Shown here: piece after piece, positions 21,502 through 33,706 of the stretch | How positions within the stretch are numbered: position 1 is the first letter of the stretch | Layout: the number at the start of each line of letters is the position of its first letter | Assembly (NCBI GenBank): GCA_025531455.1 | Contig: JAMYHL010000076.1 | Location: forward strand, 1-64,000 | Source: Apiotrichum sp. Y4204 | Taxonomy: Eukaryota > Basidiomycota > Tremellomycetes > Trichosporonales > Trichosporonaceae | DNA: 64,000 nt | Direction: 5' to 3' | Made by a program: the position numbers and the translations under genes | Notes under the pieces: generated by a model | The model's database searches: none | What the model was told of the DNA's origin: nothing | The model's input: only the letters and a program-made list of their open reading frames with translations

Positions 21502-24500
21502 CTATGAGCGTATCGGCGATGCAGCGCCCGGAGTATACGATCGAGTGCTCCGGCTTCCGCCAAGGAGGATGGGTACCTGGTCAATGGCGCGGCGGAGCGC
21601 GCCGCCCGTGTCGTCGATCGAGTGCAGGAAGCGGAGGAGCTCCTTGCACAGTTGCGTCTCCTTGGCGTCTATTGCGAGGCGGAGGAGGCGCACTGTGTCC
21701 TCCGCGTCGTCGGCCTCTTCAAGCGTATGCATCACCAGCAGGTAACTGGCAGCGGTGCGCAGCTCGCCGGCGGAAATGCACCGCTCGTATAGGTCGCGCG
21801 GGCGGCCGACGACATTGAAGAGGATACCCCAATGCTCCAGCTCCGTCTTGCGCGCACAGCTGACAACGACGTCGAGAGATTCGGGGAAATTATCCAGGAA
21901 TGTCGCGACGAGTGAGAGCGTGCGCTGGGCATCGGGCCTGCTGTCCTCGGGGTCGGAGGACGATGAGGAGACTGAGGAAACGCCCTTGGCCAGCGCGTCC
22001 ACTGTGTCCTCCAGTACAGAGTGCAACAGCACCTCTAGTGAATGTCCAAAGTACACGAGATTCTTGTAGTTAGCACTCAGCGCCAGGGCGTGCTTCAGGC
22101 GCCCTGCGTCCAGATGGTACCGCAGGAACTGTGGAAGGAAGAGGTGTGTCGAGGTCTGGATCTTGAACAACGCAAAGGGAAGAGAGCGGGTTGACGTTTC
22201 GTAGTCTACCCCAATGATAATGCCTTTATCCATGAGGATCGCTGTGTGTCAGAGTTGATCAAATCCGAATGCAGTTCCAACTCACATAGAGGATAGAAAT
22301 CGAGCCTGAGGTTGATGCTCTCCTTGACGCTCTCATATGTGTCGAGGTTGAGGTCCACCCTAGTCGCCTCAATGGTGAGTGCGTCCAGCCAGACACGCAT
22401 GCTCCGCCCATCGTATCCCCACAGCGAGTTCTCCAGCGTGCCAACGCCGTGCAAATGCGTCCAGTAGGTTTCGATTCGGTCCGCGAGGACCTGCATGTCG
22501 TACCTCACCTCGGCGGTGCCTGCACGACGAGGGCGGAGAAGAACCAGCCGTCCATCAACGAGGAAAATGATTGTTGCAACGATCAAGTCGTCAGCCGGGT
22601 CACCGAGGCGCTTCTGCGCTTCGGGGATCATCCACGACAGTGCGCGTACACGCGCCGGAACGGTGATTAGACCCTTAAAGGACATGCTTCCGCACAGCTG
22701 GATGCGGATGCTGTCCCGCGTCGGCAATATGACAAAGTGGTAGAGCATGCTGTCCGCCGTGTAAACCAGCAGCGAGTTGTCAAGAAGGGTCATGACCAGC
22801 ACAGGGGATGGTACGCTCTGCGAATGGAGGACGTTGGTGTCGCTGAGATCGAGGTCACGAGAATAGAGTCGGATTTGGTATCGCTTGTCAACCTCCACAG
22901 CGGCAATGAGCACATGATGGAACCACAGCAAGCCTCCTCGCACCGTGAACCCTCGCTCTTCACGCTCTTGTCCAAACAGCTTCCATCGCCCAGACCCAGC
23001 AGAGTAGTGCGTTAGTCCTCTGCGGCCGGCGACAGCAATGAATCGACCGTCTGACGATATCGAGGCGTAGCGAATCGGCCAGTTCGTCGCGATGTACACG
23101 TTCGGGATGTGAATGTGCTGCCACACATCCGACTCGGGGTTGATGACACTCATGTCAGGCTGGTCCGCGCCGCGGTAGACGAGCACGCGGTCATCCATCT
23201 GCAAGAACGCATATCGCGTATTGTCGGGCGAGAGCTGGCCGGTTGTCGCACTCTTGACGAACGGCATGGCGTACAACCGCGTTTGCTCCCCCGGGGCCTG
23301 CATGAACAAATCGAGATTGCCTGGAGACCAGAACAAGCTCGAAACGCCGTTCATGAAGCTGTCCGTCACTGGCTCATCGTTGTCTGGGTCCATGACGCCC
23401 CAGCCGTTCAAACGGCCACCCAGGCTCCATACGGCCCAACTCCTCTCATATCCAACAGCAAGCGCATAACCATCCGATGTCCATGCCATCGAGGTTATGG
23501 CGCCCGGTGACACTCGGAGGTTGGCAGAGTGCTTGAGGTCCAGAGTGTGCGAGTATCGTGGTGTCTGTGGATAGGGCGGGAGGACAAGCACGTTCACCAA
23601 GCCACTACCTTGTCAGCGTCCGTATGCAAGATGTTCTCACGTGTCGGTCCCAACGGCAACGAGACCTAGTCTTCCGTTTACAGCCACTTCTACGGCCTTG
23701 ACGGGGTTGTTGGATGTGTGATCTGATGAAAGAGCCAGAGCTGCTACACCGGCCTTGATATCCACCGGTGACGGGTGAACAAGTTGGCCGCACCACTTGC
23801 CGCTCTCAGTCGTCGTCGAGGGATCACTATCGCGCGCACCAATTTGTGGATCCATCTGTAATGAGCTTGGGGATAGAAGATATGTTATAGCGTGGCTTAC
23901 ATCTGCTCGTAATAGCTTGATCTGTTGCGACAGATACATGACATACGCCCGCCCGTCGTCCGTTAACAGGGAGTAGATCACCGGCAGCCCCGTGACTCTT
24001 GTGGCTGTAAGCGTTGTCGGGACAGGAATACGATCTGGATATGTCAGCACCTCTTGTTCCAACAATTTTAGTGAATCGATACTCACCGTCCTGTGCCATC
24101 CAGTCCTTTGCCTTTCCCAAGTCCCAAAGGTCGCACTCAACCTGCTCCTCCGTCTCGCCATCGAGGGGTAATGGGGGGAAGTGCGATCCTGGCGGTGTAA
24201 GGAGTTGGGAGGGGACAGGATACGGGACTGTGAGGAGGGCGGGCGGGTGTTGGAGAGTGAGGAGCAAGCTGCTGGGTTGCGGCAGGACATTGCGACACCC
24301 GCCCATTGCAAACGCGACGCCTTGGGCCTTGAGCTCCCATCCGAGGAGGACGTCGCCTTCACCTGGTCCGACGCCGGGAGGAAAGGAAGGGATGTTGCCG
24401 CTTTCGTAGGCGGGCATCGACGTCGGCGCGAGCTGGTACAGCAGGAGGTGCGAGGTTGTCGTCTGTTTGAGTCAGCCTTGCTCGGTGGTGTGTCTCTGAT

Positions 24501-24808
24501 GACATGTCCGCAAACTGACGAGAATAATAAGCCCTCGGCTGTCCGCCGCCCAGAACACGTCGGCATTTGCACCCCATCGCTCGATGCTATCCCGTGACCG
24601 CTCGACGGCCGTCTGAAGCACTGTCGGCTGGTGGTCAGTATATGCAGTCCGGCGCACGACTCACGCGAACATCCCACACTCCTATACTCGAGGCCGATAT
24701 GCTCGCGAAGAGGTTGCCGCGCTTGCTGGACGCGATCTTGATCAAGGGGTCCCGGCCGAGCGGAGGTGGGACGGACAGAATCCGCGCTGCCGATGTCGGC
24801 CAATACAT
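21502..24808 (-). CDS. RIC1: RIC1, Golgi guanine-nucleotide exchange factor subunit
   Basis: Seven exons on the minus strand: 24808-24665, 24627-24520, 24462-24087, 24034-23901, 23855-23641, 23604-22286 and 22241-21502 (1011 aa). It begins MYWP, as Ric1 proteins do. The N-terminal half is a WD40-like propeller (SSIGVWDV, NADVFWAADSRGLIILV, AITSMAWTSDGYALAVGY, ASISSDGRFIAVAGRRG). The C-terminal half is the RIC1 helical domain: 'SILMDKGIIIGVDYET', 'TSTHLFLPQFLRYHL', 'SANYKNLVYFGHSLEVLLH'. Ric1 forms with Rgp1 the exchange factor for Ypt6/Rab6, needed for retrograde traffic to the Golgi. Intron 4 (23900-23856, 45 nt) is a multiple of three without a stop, so retaining it would add 15 residues in frame. 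The last 27 codons after RRAIDQ are less certain, because a GTACCC there could be a donor. Confidence 0.87.
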
Positions 24809-26088
24809 GGCCGTTGGGAAAGGTGATTATAGGAGGAACCGATGAGAAAAATATTGTACAGATGCCAGTGGAGACGATACCGGGGCGCGAAAGGGAGAGT
24901 CGAGGTGCGAGAGTGTGGAGGAAGGCTCGACGGTTGAAATAATGACAACAACAAACGTGATCTCTAATATTGATCGCCGTCTTCTGGCGCGCTGATCTCG
25001 GCGATCAGCAGCTCGAAACAGTTCCTGTCTCTGGGGATATATCCTTTCGTCGGGAGTTCCGGGATCCGTGTCCCATATGACCAGCAGATCAGCAGATCAG
25101 CAGCCTGCGCCCTCTCCCGATGATCATCGTGCATCGCGATCGTCGTCGTTCTGGCCCCACCCAGCTAGTAGCCAGAAACAGATCCAGTCCAACCGGGCCC
25201 CCACACACAAACACCCAGAGTATTATAACCAGCCAGAGCTTAACCATGATCCATGAAAGCATGGAAGCTGGACAGCTGTATTAGGCATGCAGCCCATTTG
25301 TTTTTGGATTCGAAACGCGGTTGTAGCATGCAGCAGGCATTAACAAAACTACCCTGCACACCATATGCTTGCAAATGGGGGATAAGGATTTGAGGACGCG
25401 CCTAATGGTAGCCGAGGAGCCCCTTTTAAGCTCTGCGCAGCTCTGCGCAGGGCTTGCAACGTGTCTGATACGTGTTCGTTTGTTGTTGGAATGTGGATAT
25501 GTGGGAGGGGGCATGCGGGGGCAGAGGAGCAGAGGAACATGCAGAGCCGCAGAGCCACAGTGTGTAATCGTGATCACCGGCGGGGCTACGGCATGGACGA
25601 GTGAGATTGCGCGCGGCAATGACATCAAAGCCGGATCAAATGCGACCGCTCGGCCGTCACTCCCCTTCTCCCTCTGGCCTCTGGTGAGCAAACGAGCAAA
25701 GCATCATCTGCCAACAGACGACCGCCGCCGACGCCTCGCGCTGCGCCTCTTGTGCATCCTTACAGGTCTCACCTTTGCATCTTTGGTCATTCACACCCCC
25801 CATCATCATCATCATCATCACCCACTCCCCCCCCCCTTCCGGCCCTCTTCCCTGTTTTCTCACTTCTTCTCCCGGCCACAAGGATCACATCGAGTTGGAG
25901 CGACATTGAATCCATATTTCGCTACACTACTCGATCATCCTGCGATCCGCCTTTCAACCATCGCACACTCGCTTACTTCTTGTTCCCATCCACATTCAAC
26001 CATACACCCACTCTCCTTCTCTCGTTTGTTTTCTCCTTACCCCCCTTTGATCTCTCACTTCTGAGATCGTTCACCCGGGTCAAACGTC
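24809..26088. other. Divergent intergenic region (RIC1 / 825-aa gene)
   Basis: 1280 bases between two divergent genes. It includes a (CAT)n run at 25801-25820 and a C/T-rich leader (25840-26080) before the + strand gene. ORFs such as 25369-26064 are low-complexity His/Ser/Pro frames across this C/T-rich sequence and are not credible genes. Confidence 0.5.
25801..25820. repeat. (CAT)n microsatellite
   Basis: About 6.7 perfect CAT units in the C-rich leader upstream of the gene at 26089. Confidence 0.85.
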
Positions 26089-28845
26089 ATGAGCAAGAAT
26101 AACAAGCCGAGGAACTCGGCAACTGCAGGTCGTCCCTCCGGAGGGTCGACCACACCCCGCTCAGCGTCGACAAAAACGACTACGGGTACATCGAGCCCAA
26201 AATTCTATGTGCGTGGAATCATGTGCTACAAACAGTTGCGGCCGTAACAGATGCAAATGCTAATCTTCTCAGGATGGGCCAACCGTGCGCCGTGCCGACA
26301 AAGATGCGTCCCGGGCAGTTGTGAAGCAGCCGTCGACTTCCAAGGTGAGGCCTTCATTCGAGACCTGACAGCCTGAGGTATACTGACATGTCCAGGCCCT
26401 TATACCCGTGCCCAAGAAGGCCAAGACGCGACGCCGCTTTGGATTCTTCTCTCTCATTACATTTGTCCCTATTCTCATCTTCTGCTCGCTCTTCTCGACT
26501 GTTCTGTGCCCGCCACCCTCGGCCAAGCACGCGACCTTTGCGCAGTCGGCGCTCAACACGCTCGGCTTTGCAAAGACGACGCACCCGACGCTGCACGAGA
26601 CGCTGTGCTACCCCGCCAACGTTTACCGCGCCGAGGTTCTCGAGCCGTATGTTTACCCCGTCCTTGAGGATGTGCAGGCAAAGGTCGAGGCGCATCCGTT
26701 CTACAAGCAGAACGTCGAGCCCAGTTACAACCACGTCAAGGGTACGGCTTTGCGCGTGTGGAATGGCCCGGTCAAGCCGGTCGTTAACCGCATCGCCCGG
26801 GGTGCCCGCAAGTTCTACCTCATGAACATCCAGCCCCATCTCCCGTACTTGCGGGCCAAGTTTACAGAAGCAACTGCTCCGTTGACGCTCCGCATCAAGG
26901 TGCTTTACAACCAGTACGCTGCCCAGCACGTCAAGGTTGCCAAGAAGCAGCTCTGCAATGCCTGGAAGCAGACCAAGTCCATCTACCGTCAGGTTGCGGC
27001 CCACCCCCTCACTGCTCAGGCGGGCAAGCATTCCCAGACAGCGCTCCGCCTCTCTCAGGATCAGATGCACAAGGCCTACGTCTACAGCAAGCCGCACGCC
27101 ATAAACGCTTGGAACTTCGGTGTTCACCACACCCACCACACTGTTCTTCCCCGCGTCGTCGTGGCTCTCCGCATCTTCGTTAACGATGTTACTCGCGTGT
27201 TCAACTACGTCAAAGGGTGAGTATTCACTTCCACAGTCCGTGCTGACGCCTCAGTCAAGCCTGCGCGCTTTATAAGGCACATGCTGCCGAGCATGTTGAC
27301 CCTTACCTGCGAAAGGCCGCCGATGCCCTTGGACCTTACAAGGAGGCCTTTGTCACCAGGGTCTATCAGCCGCACATCAAACCCCTGATTGCCTCCATCT
27401 TGCCTCCCGTGGTCGTGCCCGAGAAGTCGTTCTGGTCGTACGTCGCCGACTGGGTCCCCGCGGCGGGCATCCATGTCGATGACCGTGGCCAGCGCATCTT
27501 CAACGCGGAGAAGCCGCCTACCCCACCCAAAGTCGAGAAGCCGAAGGACATCACGAAGGAGCTGCCAAAGGTTGAGAAGCCCAAGGCCGAGCAGCCCAAG
27601 GAGATCAAGAAGGAGGAGCCAAAGGTCGAGAAGGCCAAGGCGGCCGAGAAGGAACGCGCTCAGAAGCCTCTGGAGGTCTCCGAGCAGCCCAAGGTCGAGA
27701 CCGCGACTGAGAAGTCCACCAAGTCGGCATCGCCTTCGGCTTCGGCCACTCGTGCTCCCGAGGACAAGGACCACCTTACCGATGTTGTCGCAGCTCTTGA
27801 GGCTCTCAAGAAGAAGGTCGACTTCCAGGCCAAGGCTGGTTATAGCCGCGCTCAGGGCGAGGTGAGTCACTTGCATGAGCTCGCTAACCCATCAGATTGT
27901 CAAGGAGGCCGAGCACTTCCTTGAGTTGCTTCCCCAGATGGGCACCATTGGCACAGAGAACCTCGATCGCGAGATGAAGCGCATGGTCACCGGCCTCGAC
28001 CGTCTCTACAGCAACTCGAAGACGCTTACCCGTGGACAGGTCGCGGAGTCTATCGACATGTCCAACAAGAAGGTCGTCAAGCAGCTCAACACTGCTCGTA
28101 CCGGTGTTCAAACCAAGACGAACCAGCTCAAGGACAAGTACCAGCCTATGGTTAAGGCTGTGCAGAACGAGCTTGACAAGTTTGTTGGTCCCGAGTACGA
28201 GGCCCTGGGCAAGAAGGTACGTAGCTGGCCACTTTGTGGCCTATGATCCTTCGGATTCCCGCTGACGATAAGATGGCTATCATTGATGATGTGTCGCAGA
28301 AGGAGTGGACCGCGTACAAGGACATTAAGAAGAGTGAGGTTTGGCCTGTAGATGTTGCTAACCCCTTAGCTGTCGACACTTGGAAGGCCAAGTACGCCGA
28401 CCTCATCGACAAGCCCACCAGCAAGCAGCTCAAGGACCTCCACAACAAGGTCCAGGTTCAGGCTGCCGAGATCGTGACCTCGTTCGATGACCTGTACGAG
28501 AGCTTCCGCGAGCACCAGATGAGGCTCAAGAAGGTTGCTCTTGACCGTATTGCCGCCCGTGAGGCCGTCGCAAAGGACCAGAAGGACGCTCCCATCCGTG
28601 CCGGCGGCAAGGCGAAGAAAGCCGAGAAGGCGGACCAGGCAGGTTCCGCGGACTCTGGCCGTGTCAGCATCCTGCCGATCAAGGGCGAGGACGAGAGCGG
28701 CAACAATGTGCGGGGCGGAATTCCTGTCATCGGCAAGGACAAGGTGCAGGTGGAGGACGCCTTGAAGGCGGCCCAGATGGCCAAGGAGGAGGAGGAGAAG
28801 CTGGAGAAGCAGAAGGCTAAAATCACGAAGCGGCCGGAGCTCTAG
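26089..28845 (+). CDS. Membrane-anchored helical-repeat protein of unknown function
   Basis: Seven exons: 26089-26208, 26273-26344, 26396-27216, 27255-27861, 27896-28216, 28273-28333 and 28370-28845 (825 aa). All phases agree. The first 64 residues are Ser/Thr/Lys-rich and disordered. A basic KKAKTRRR precedes one transmembrane helix at about 79-102, a signal-anchor arrangement that would leave the C-terminal bulk on the lumenal side if the positive-inside rule holds. Residues 110-400 are a loose tandem of amphipathic helices with recurring 'Y...V.P.Y...VK' and 'QPHLPYL' elements. A Lys/Glu/Pro-rich linker (VEKPK repeats) follows, then long coiled-coil-like helices (residues 510-750) and a charged tail. 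I do not recognise the family. The look is that of a structural or lipid-associated ER/nuclear-envelope protein, which is inference only. Confidence 0.72.
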
Positions 28846-29464
28846 GACGGCGCGTAGCAGCGACGTTGTGTAGGCGATCATATTAGATGCATGCATCTGT
28901 TGAATCGGAGATTTGTTGCTGTGTGGCCTTTTGCCCTGTTGAAGATGTCATCGCGACATCTACAACCCGACATACTGTAGTCGTCATTGAGACATCGCTG
29001 TGGTTGCTGGAGGCTGCGCGCGATGCAAACATGGCGAGCACGCTAGATGCACGGTTAATCTGGTGATCTGGTCCGCCGTGGGAGAGTCATTCCACGTTGA
29101 ACGGAATCAAAACGTGGCATTCATTTCATCTCCCTTTTGGTGGTGGTGGATTTGTCCCTGAGACTTGCGACTTGTGCGTGGCTCCAGCACTCCAGCTCTC
29201 CAGCACACGCTTGCCTGCTTGCCTGCTTGCTCGTCACGTCGACACGATGGCACCGAGGTCATCGACATTCGCGCTCACCACCATTTAACATCCCCTCTCA
29301 CCCATCTCCACCACCCCACTCCTTCTCCATTTCCCGACAGGTGCAGCCCCCCGAATTGGCAGCACGTCGCCCTTCCCGTTTCCAACTCTTTTCCTCCCCC
29401 TCGAAAACACCCGAGCGCCGGTTGATCCCTTCACTTGAACTACGCGAGCGCGGTCGGGGCCAAG
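28846..29464. other. Intergenic region upstream of alpha-COP
   Basis: 619 bases with no gene. A (CTTGCCTG)-like short repeat lies at about 29210-29230 and a C/T-rich leader just before the alpha-COP start. Confidence 0.5.
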
Positions 29465-32400
29465 ATGCAGATGCTCACAAAGGTAGGCAGGCTCGCGATC
29501 GTGTTTCAACAGATGCTGACCGTTCAGTTTGAGAGCAAGAGCCCGAGAGTGAAGGGTATCGCGTTCCGTGAGTGTTTACGCTGGGTTGCGCGCGCTGCGA
29601 GGCGTTATCATCGACGCCGTTTGGCACCGAACCGATCCATGTCCCTGCATGCCGCGCAACAGCCAGACAGCTATAATGAATGATCAAGAAGCTGACATAT
29701 TAGACCCGAAGCAGCCTCTACTTGCGGCATCGCTCCACAATGGAACGATTCAGCTGTGGAACTACCAGATGGGCACGCTCGTGGACCGGTATGACGAGCA
29801 CGACGGTAAGCTGCTTCGAGGTGGTGTGAGCTTACCCCAGGCCCCGTTCGTGGTATCTGCTTCCATCCCACGCAGCCCATATTCTGTTCCGGTGGTGACG
29901 ACTACAAGATCAAGGTGTGGAACTACAAGCAGCGCAAGTGTCTCTTCACCCTGACGGGGCACCTCGACTATGTCCGCACCGTTTTCTTCCACCACGAGTA
30001 CCCGTGGATCATCTCGGCGTCCGACGACCAGACCATCCGTATCTGGAACTGGCAGTCGCGCACATGTATTGCCATCCTCACCGGCCACAACCACTACATT
30101 ATGTGCGCGCAGTTCCACCCCTGGGATGACCTTGTCGTCTCGGCGTCGATGGACCTGACGGTTCGCGTGTGGGACATCTCCGGTCTTCGCAAGAAGAACC
30201 AGGCTCACCAGGCGCCCATGACGTTTGAGGAGCAGGTCGTCCGCGCCAACCAGGGCCAGGCCGACCTCTTTGGCAACACGGATGCGGTCGTCAAGTACGT
30301 TCTTGAGGGCCACGACCGTGGAGTCAACTGGGCTGCGTTCCACCCCACTCTCCCGCTTATCGTCTCGTGTGGCGACGACCGTCAGATCAAGCTTTGGCGC
30401 ATGTCCGAGACCAAGGCTTGGGAGGTCGACAGCTGCCGTGGCCACTTCAACAATGTCTCGATGACTCTCTTCCACCCTCGTCACGAGCTTATCCTCTCGG
30501 CGTCGGAGGACAAGACGATCCGCGTCTGGGACATGACGAAGCGCACCGCCGTGCAGACGTTCCGCCGCGAGCACGACCGCTTCTGGGTCCTGACCGCGCA
30601 TCCCGAGCTCAACCTCTTTGCGGCCGGCCACGACAACGGCCTGATCGTTTTCAAGCTCGAGCGCGAGCGTCCTGCCTTCTCCCTGTCCGGCAACCAGCTC
30701 TTCTACATCAAGGACAAGGTCATCCGCATGGCGGACCTCACCACCGGCACCAACCAGGGCATCTGCTCGGTTCGCAAGCTCGGCTCGCAGTACATCCAGC
30801 CCCGCACGCTTAGCTACAACCCTGCTGAGCGCGCCGTTGTTGTCACCTCGACGTCGGACAGTGGTGTCTACGAGCTTATCACCCTTCCCAAGGCCACTGG
30901 CCCTGCCTCGGGTGATGGCAAAGACACGCCGTCGGACGGCAAGAAGGGCACCGGTATCTCGGCCCTCTTTGTCGCGCGCAACCGCATGGCTGTGCTCGAC
31001 AAGACTGCCCAGAACATTGAGATCCGCGACCTCTCCAACTCGCTTACCAAGACGGTCAAGTGCCCTGTCCAGACCAATGAGATCTTCTACGGTGGAACTG
31101 CCTCGCTTCTCCTTGCGTCGACCAACTCTGTAGTCCTCTTCGACATCCAGCAGCAGAAGGTCCTTGGCGAGATCACCACTCCCCCCGTCAAGTACGTCGT
31201 CTGGAGCCACGATGGCAACATGGTCGCTCTTCTGAGCAAGCACAGTGAGTTGAAGCCCATTATGTGTGTGCCAAACTGACACCCCAAGCTATCACTATCG
31301 CGACCAAGACGCTCCAGCAGACCGCGCTCATTCACGAGACGATCCGCATCAAGTCGGCTGCATGGGACGACAGCGGCATCCTCGTGTACACGACTCTTAA
31401 CCACATCAAGTACGCTCTCCCCCAGGGCGACAACGGTATCATCAAGACTCTTGACCAGCCCGTCTACCTCACCCGCGTCAAGGGCAAGGTCGTCCACTGC
31501 CTCGACCGCACTGCCAAGCCCCGGACGATCACGATTGACCCCACCGAGTACCGCTTCAAGCTCGCGCTTGTCCGCAAGAACTACGATGAGGTCCTCCAGA
31601 TCATCCGCACGTCGAACCTTGTTGGCCAGAGCATCATTGCCTACCTGCAGAAGAAGGGCTACCCCGAGATCGCTCTCCACTTCATCCAGGACCCTAACAC
31701 TCGTTTCGACCTCGCGATAGAGTGCGGCAACCTCTCTGTCGCCCTCGAGATGGCTCGCTCGGTCGACCGCCCGGATGTCTGGGAGCGCCTTGGTGTTGCT
31801 GCGCTCAAGCAGGGTAACCACCAGATCGTCGAGACTGCGTACCAGAAGACTCGCAACTTTGACAAGCTCTCGTTCCTCTACCTTCTCACCGGCAACACTC
31901 AGCGTCTCGCCATGATGCAGACCATTGCTGCCAAGCGTGGTGACCAGATGTCTCGCTTCCAGAACACTCTCTACGCCGGCGACGTTCGTGGTCGTGTCGA
32001 GGTCCTCCGTGAGACCGGACAGTACCCGCTTGCGTACTACGCCGCGAAGACAAATGGACTCGACGACGTCGCACTCGAGATCCTCGAGGAGGCCGGCATG
32101 ACCGAGGACGACCTTCCGCCGCCGCCGCAAAACGCTGGCCACTCGTCTCTCGCACCGCCTCCCGTCGTCTTTGCCCAGGCCGAGACCAACTGGCCGATCA
32201 AGAACCTCGGCGAGAGCTTCTTCGATCGCGCATTGGCGAATGGTGGTGGCGTAGAGGGTCTGATTGCTGGTGAGGTCGGTGGGCCTGCCACCAACGGCGA
32301 CCAGCTCGACGCGTGGGCCAACGAGGAGGCAATGGATGAGGACGGTGAGGAGGAGGAGCTCGACGAGGATGAAGGCTGGGACTTGGATGCCGAGGTCGTG

Positions 32401-33402
32401 GAGGCTGAGGCTGAGGAGGAGGTCGTTGCTGAGGAGTCGGCCGTTGCCGACTTGTCGGAGGGCGTGTCTCCAGGTGTCGATGAGGACGAAATGTGGGTCC
32501 GCAACTCGCCATTGGCAGCGGACCATGCCGCGGCTGGTGCGTACGAGTCGGCCATGCAGCTCCTCAACCGGCAAGTGGCGGCTGTCCACTTTGAGCCTCT
32601 CAAACCGCTGTTCCTCGACGCATACCGCGCCGCCCACGTCTACGTTCCCGCCAACCCCTCCCTCCCGCCGATCAAGTATCACGTGCGCCGTAACCCCGAA
32701 ACGACCGAGCTGCGTGAGGTGCTCCCGGCAGTCCTGGTCGACTTTGAGGACCTCAAGGCGGGCGAGCTGGCGGATGTGTACCGCTTCTTCATCCGAGGTC
32801 GTTTCGCCGAGGCGCTCACCGCGTCCCGCAATGTCCTGCAGAAGCTGTTGATGGTGGTGGCCAAGGACGAGTCCGCAGCTGCCGAGATCAAGGAGCTGGT
32901 CGAGCAGATGCGCGAGTACATTATTGGTCTCACACTCGAGACGGAGAGGAGGCGACTCTTGAATGAGGACCCGGACAATGTCGTCCGTGCGCTCGAGCTC
33001 GCAGCGTACTTTACCAACTGCAAGCTGCAGCCTGCGCACCTGCAGCTCGCGCTCCGCTCCGCAATGACCGTCTTCTCCAAGGCCGGCAACTTTGCCACTG
33101 CTGCCGTCTTTGCCCGTCGTTTGATCGACATGAGCCCGGATGCCAATGTGGTCACCAAGGCCCGCGCCGTCCTCACCCAGGGCGACCGCAACCCGCGTGA
33201 CGCACACGAGATTGCATACGACCACTTCACCCCGTTCGAAGTGTGCCCCGCCTCCCTGACGCCAATCTACCAGGGCTCGCCGGCAGTCATCGCCGCGTAC
33301 ACGGGCGCGCGCTACCTCCCGGAGTACAAGAACACCGTGTGTGTCGTCGACGGCATCACCCAGGTCGGTCTTCCGGCCAGCGGCCTCCGCTCGTGCGTGT
33401 AG
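29465..33402 (+). CDS. COP1: Coatomer subunit alpha (alpha-COP)
   Basis: Five exons: 29465-29482 (18 nt), 29528-29567, 29704-29805, 29841-31244 and 31289-33402 (1225 aa, the family's usual length). It starts [20 protein letters not shown], as alpha-COPs do. Residues 1-310 are seven WD40 repeats ([59 protein letters not shown]). A second propeller and the coatomer WD-associated helical region follow ([34 protein letters not shown]). An acidic linker around [18 protein letters not shown] leads to the C-terminal domain that binds epsilon-COP. The protein is the scaffold of COPI coats, which bind KKXX cargo and return Golgi vesicles to the ER. It should be essential. Two long antisense ORFs over this gene are by-products of codon bias. 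Confidence 0.97.
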
Positions 33403-33706
33403 GCATCAGTAGACAGACGAGAGATATGAGCAACGGAATGCGATACAGTATATAGCAAAACTCTCGTATGAAGAGATTCAGACCCGGGGGGAGCTGGGCG
33501 GAAAGTCGAGGTGCTGAGAGGGAAGGCGGCGACAAGGACTAGCATTTGTTTCTTTCCTTCGGTCCACCTAACTCTCTGACCGCTACTGTCCAACTACTCA
33601 CATCTAACACTATCTAACATCTTGACCCATCACAGGTCCACACGCACAACCGCCCGATCTTGCCGAGATCCCTTGTCCATCCCTTGTTGCCCATCAGTGC
33701 CACACC
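33403..33706. other. Spacer between alpha-COP and the Pro-rich gene
   Basis: 304 bases: alpha-COP 3' end and the promoter of the next gene. Nothing else is seen. Confidence 0.5.

Noticed and set aside
25369..26064. 231-codon + strand ORF upstream of the 825-aa gene
   Set aside because: His and Ser runs come from a CAT microsatellite and a C/T-rich leader.
29762..33225. Long minus-strand ORFs (506 and 712 codons) opposite alpha-COP
   Set aside because: They are exact shadows of a highly conserved gene. GC-rich third positions leave the antisense frame open; composition is Val/Leu/Arg/Asp-rich with no domain.
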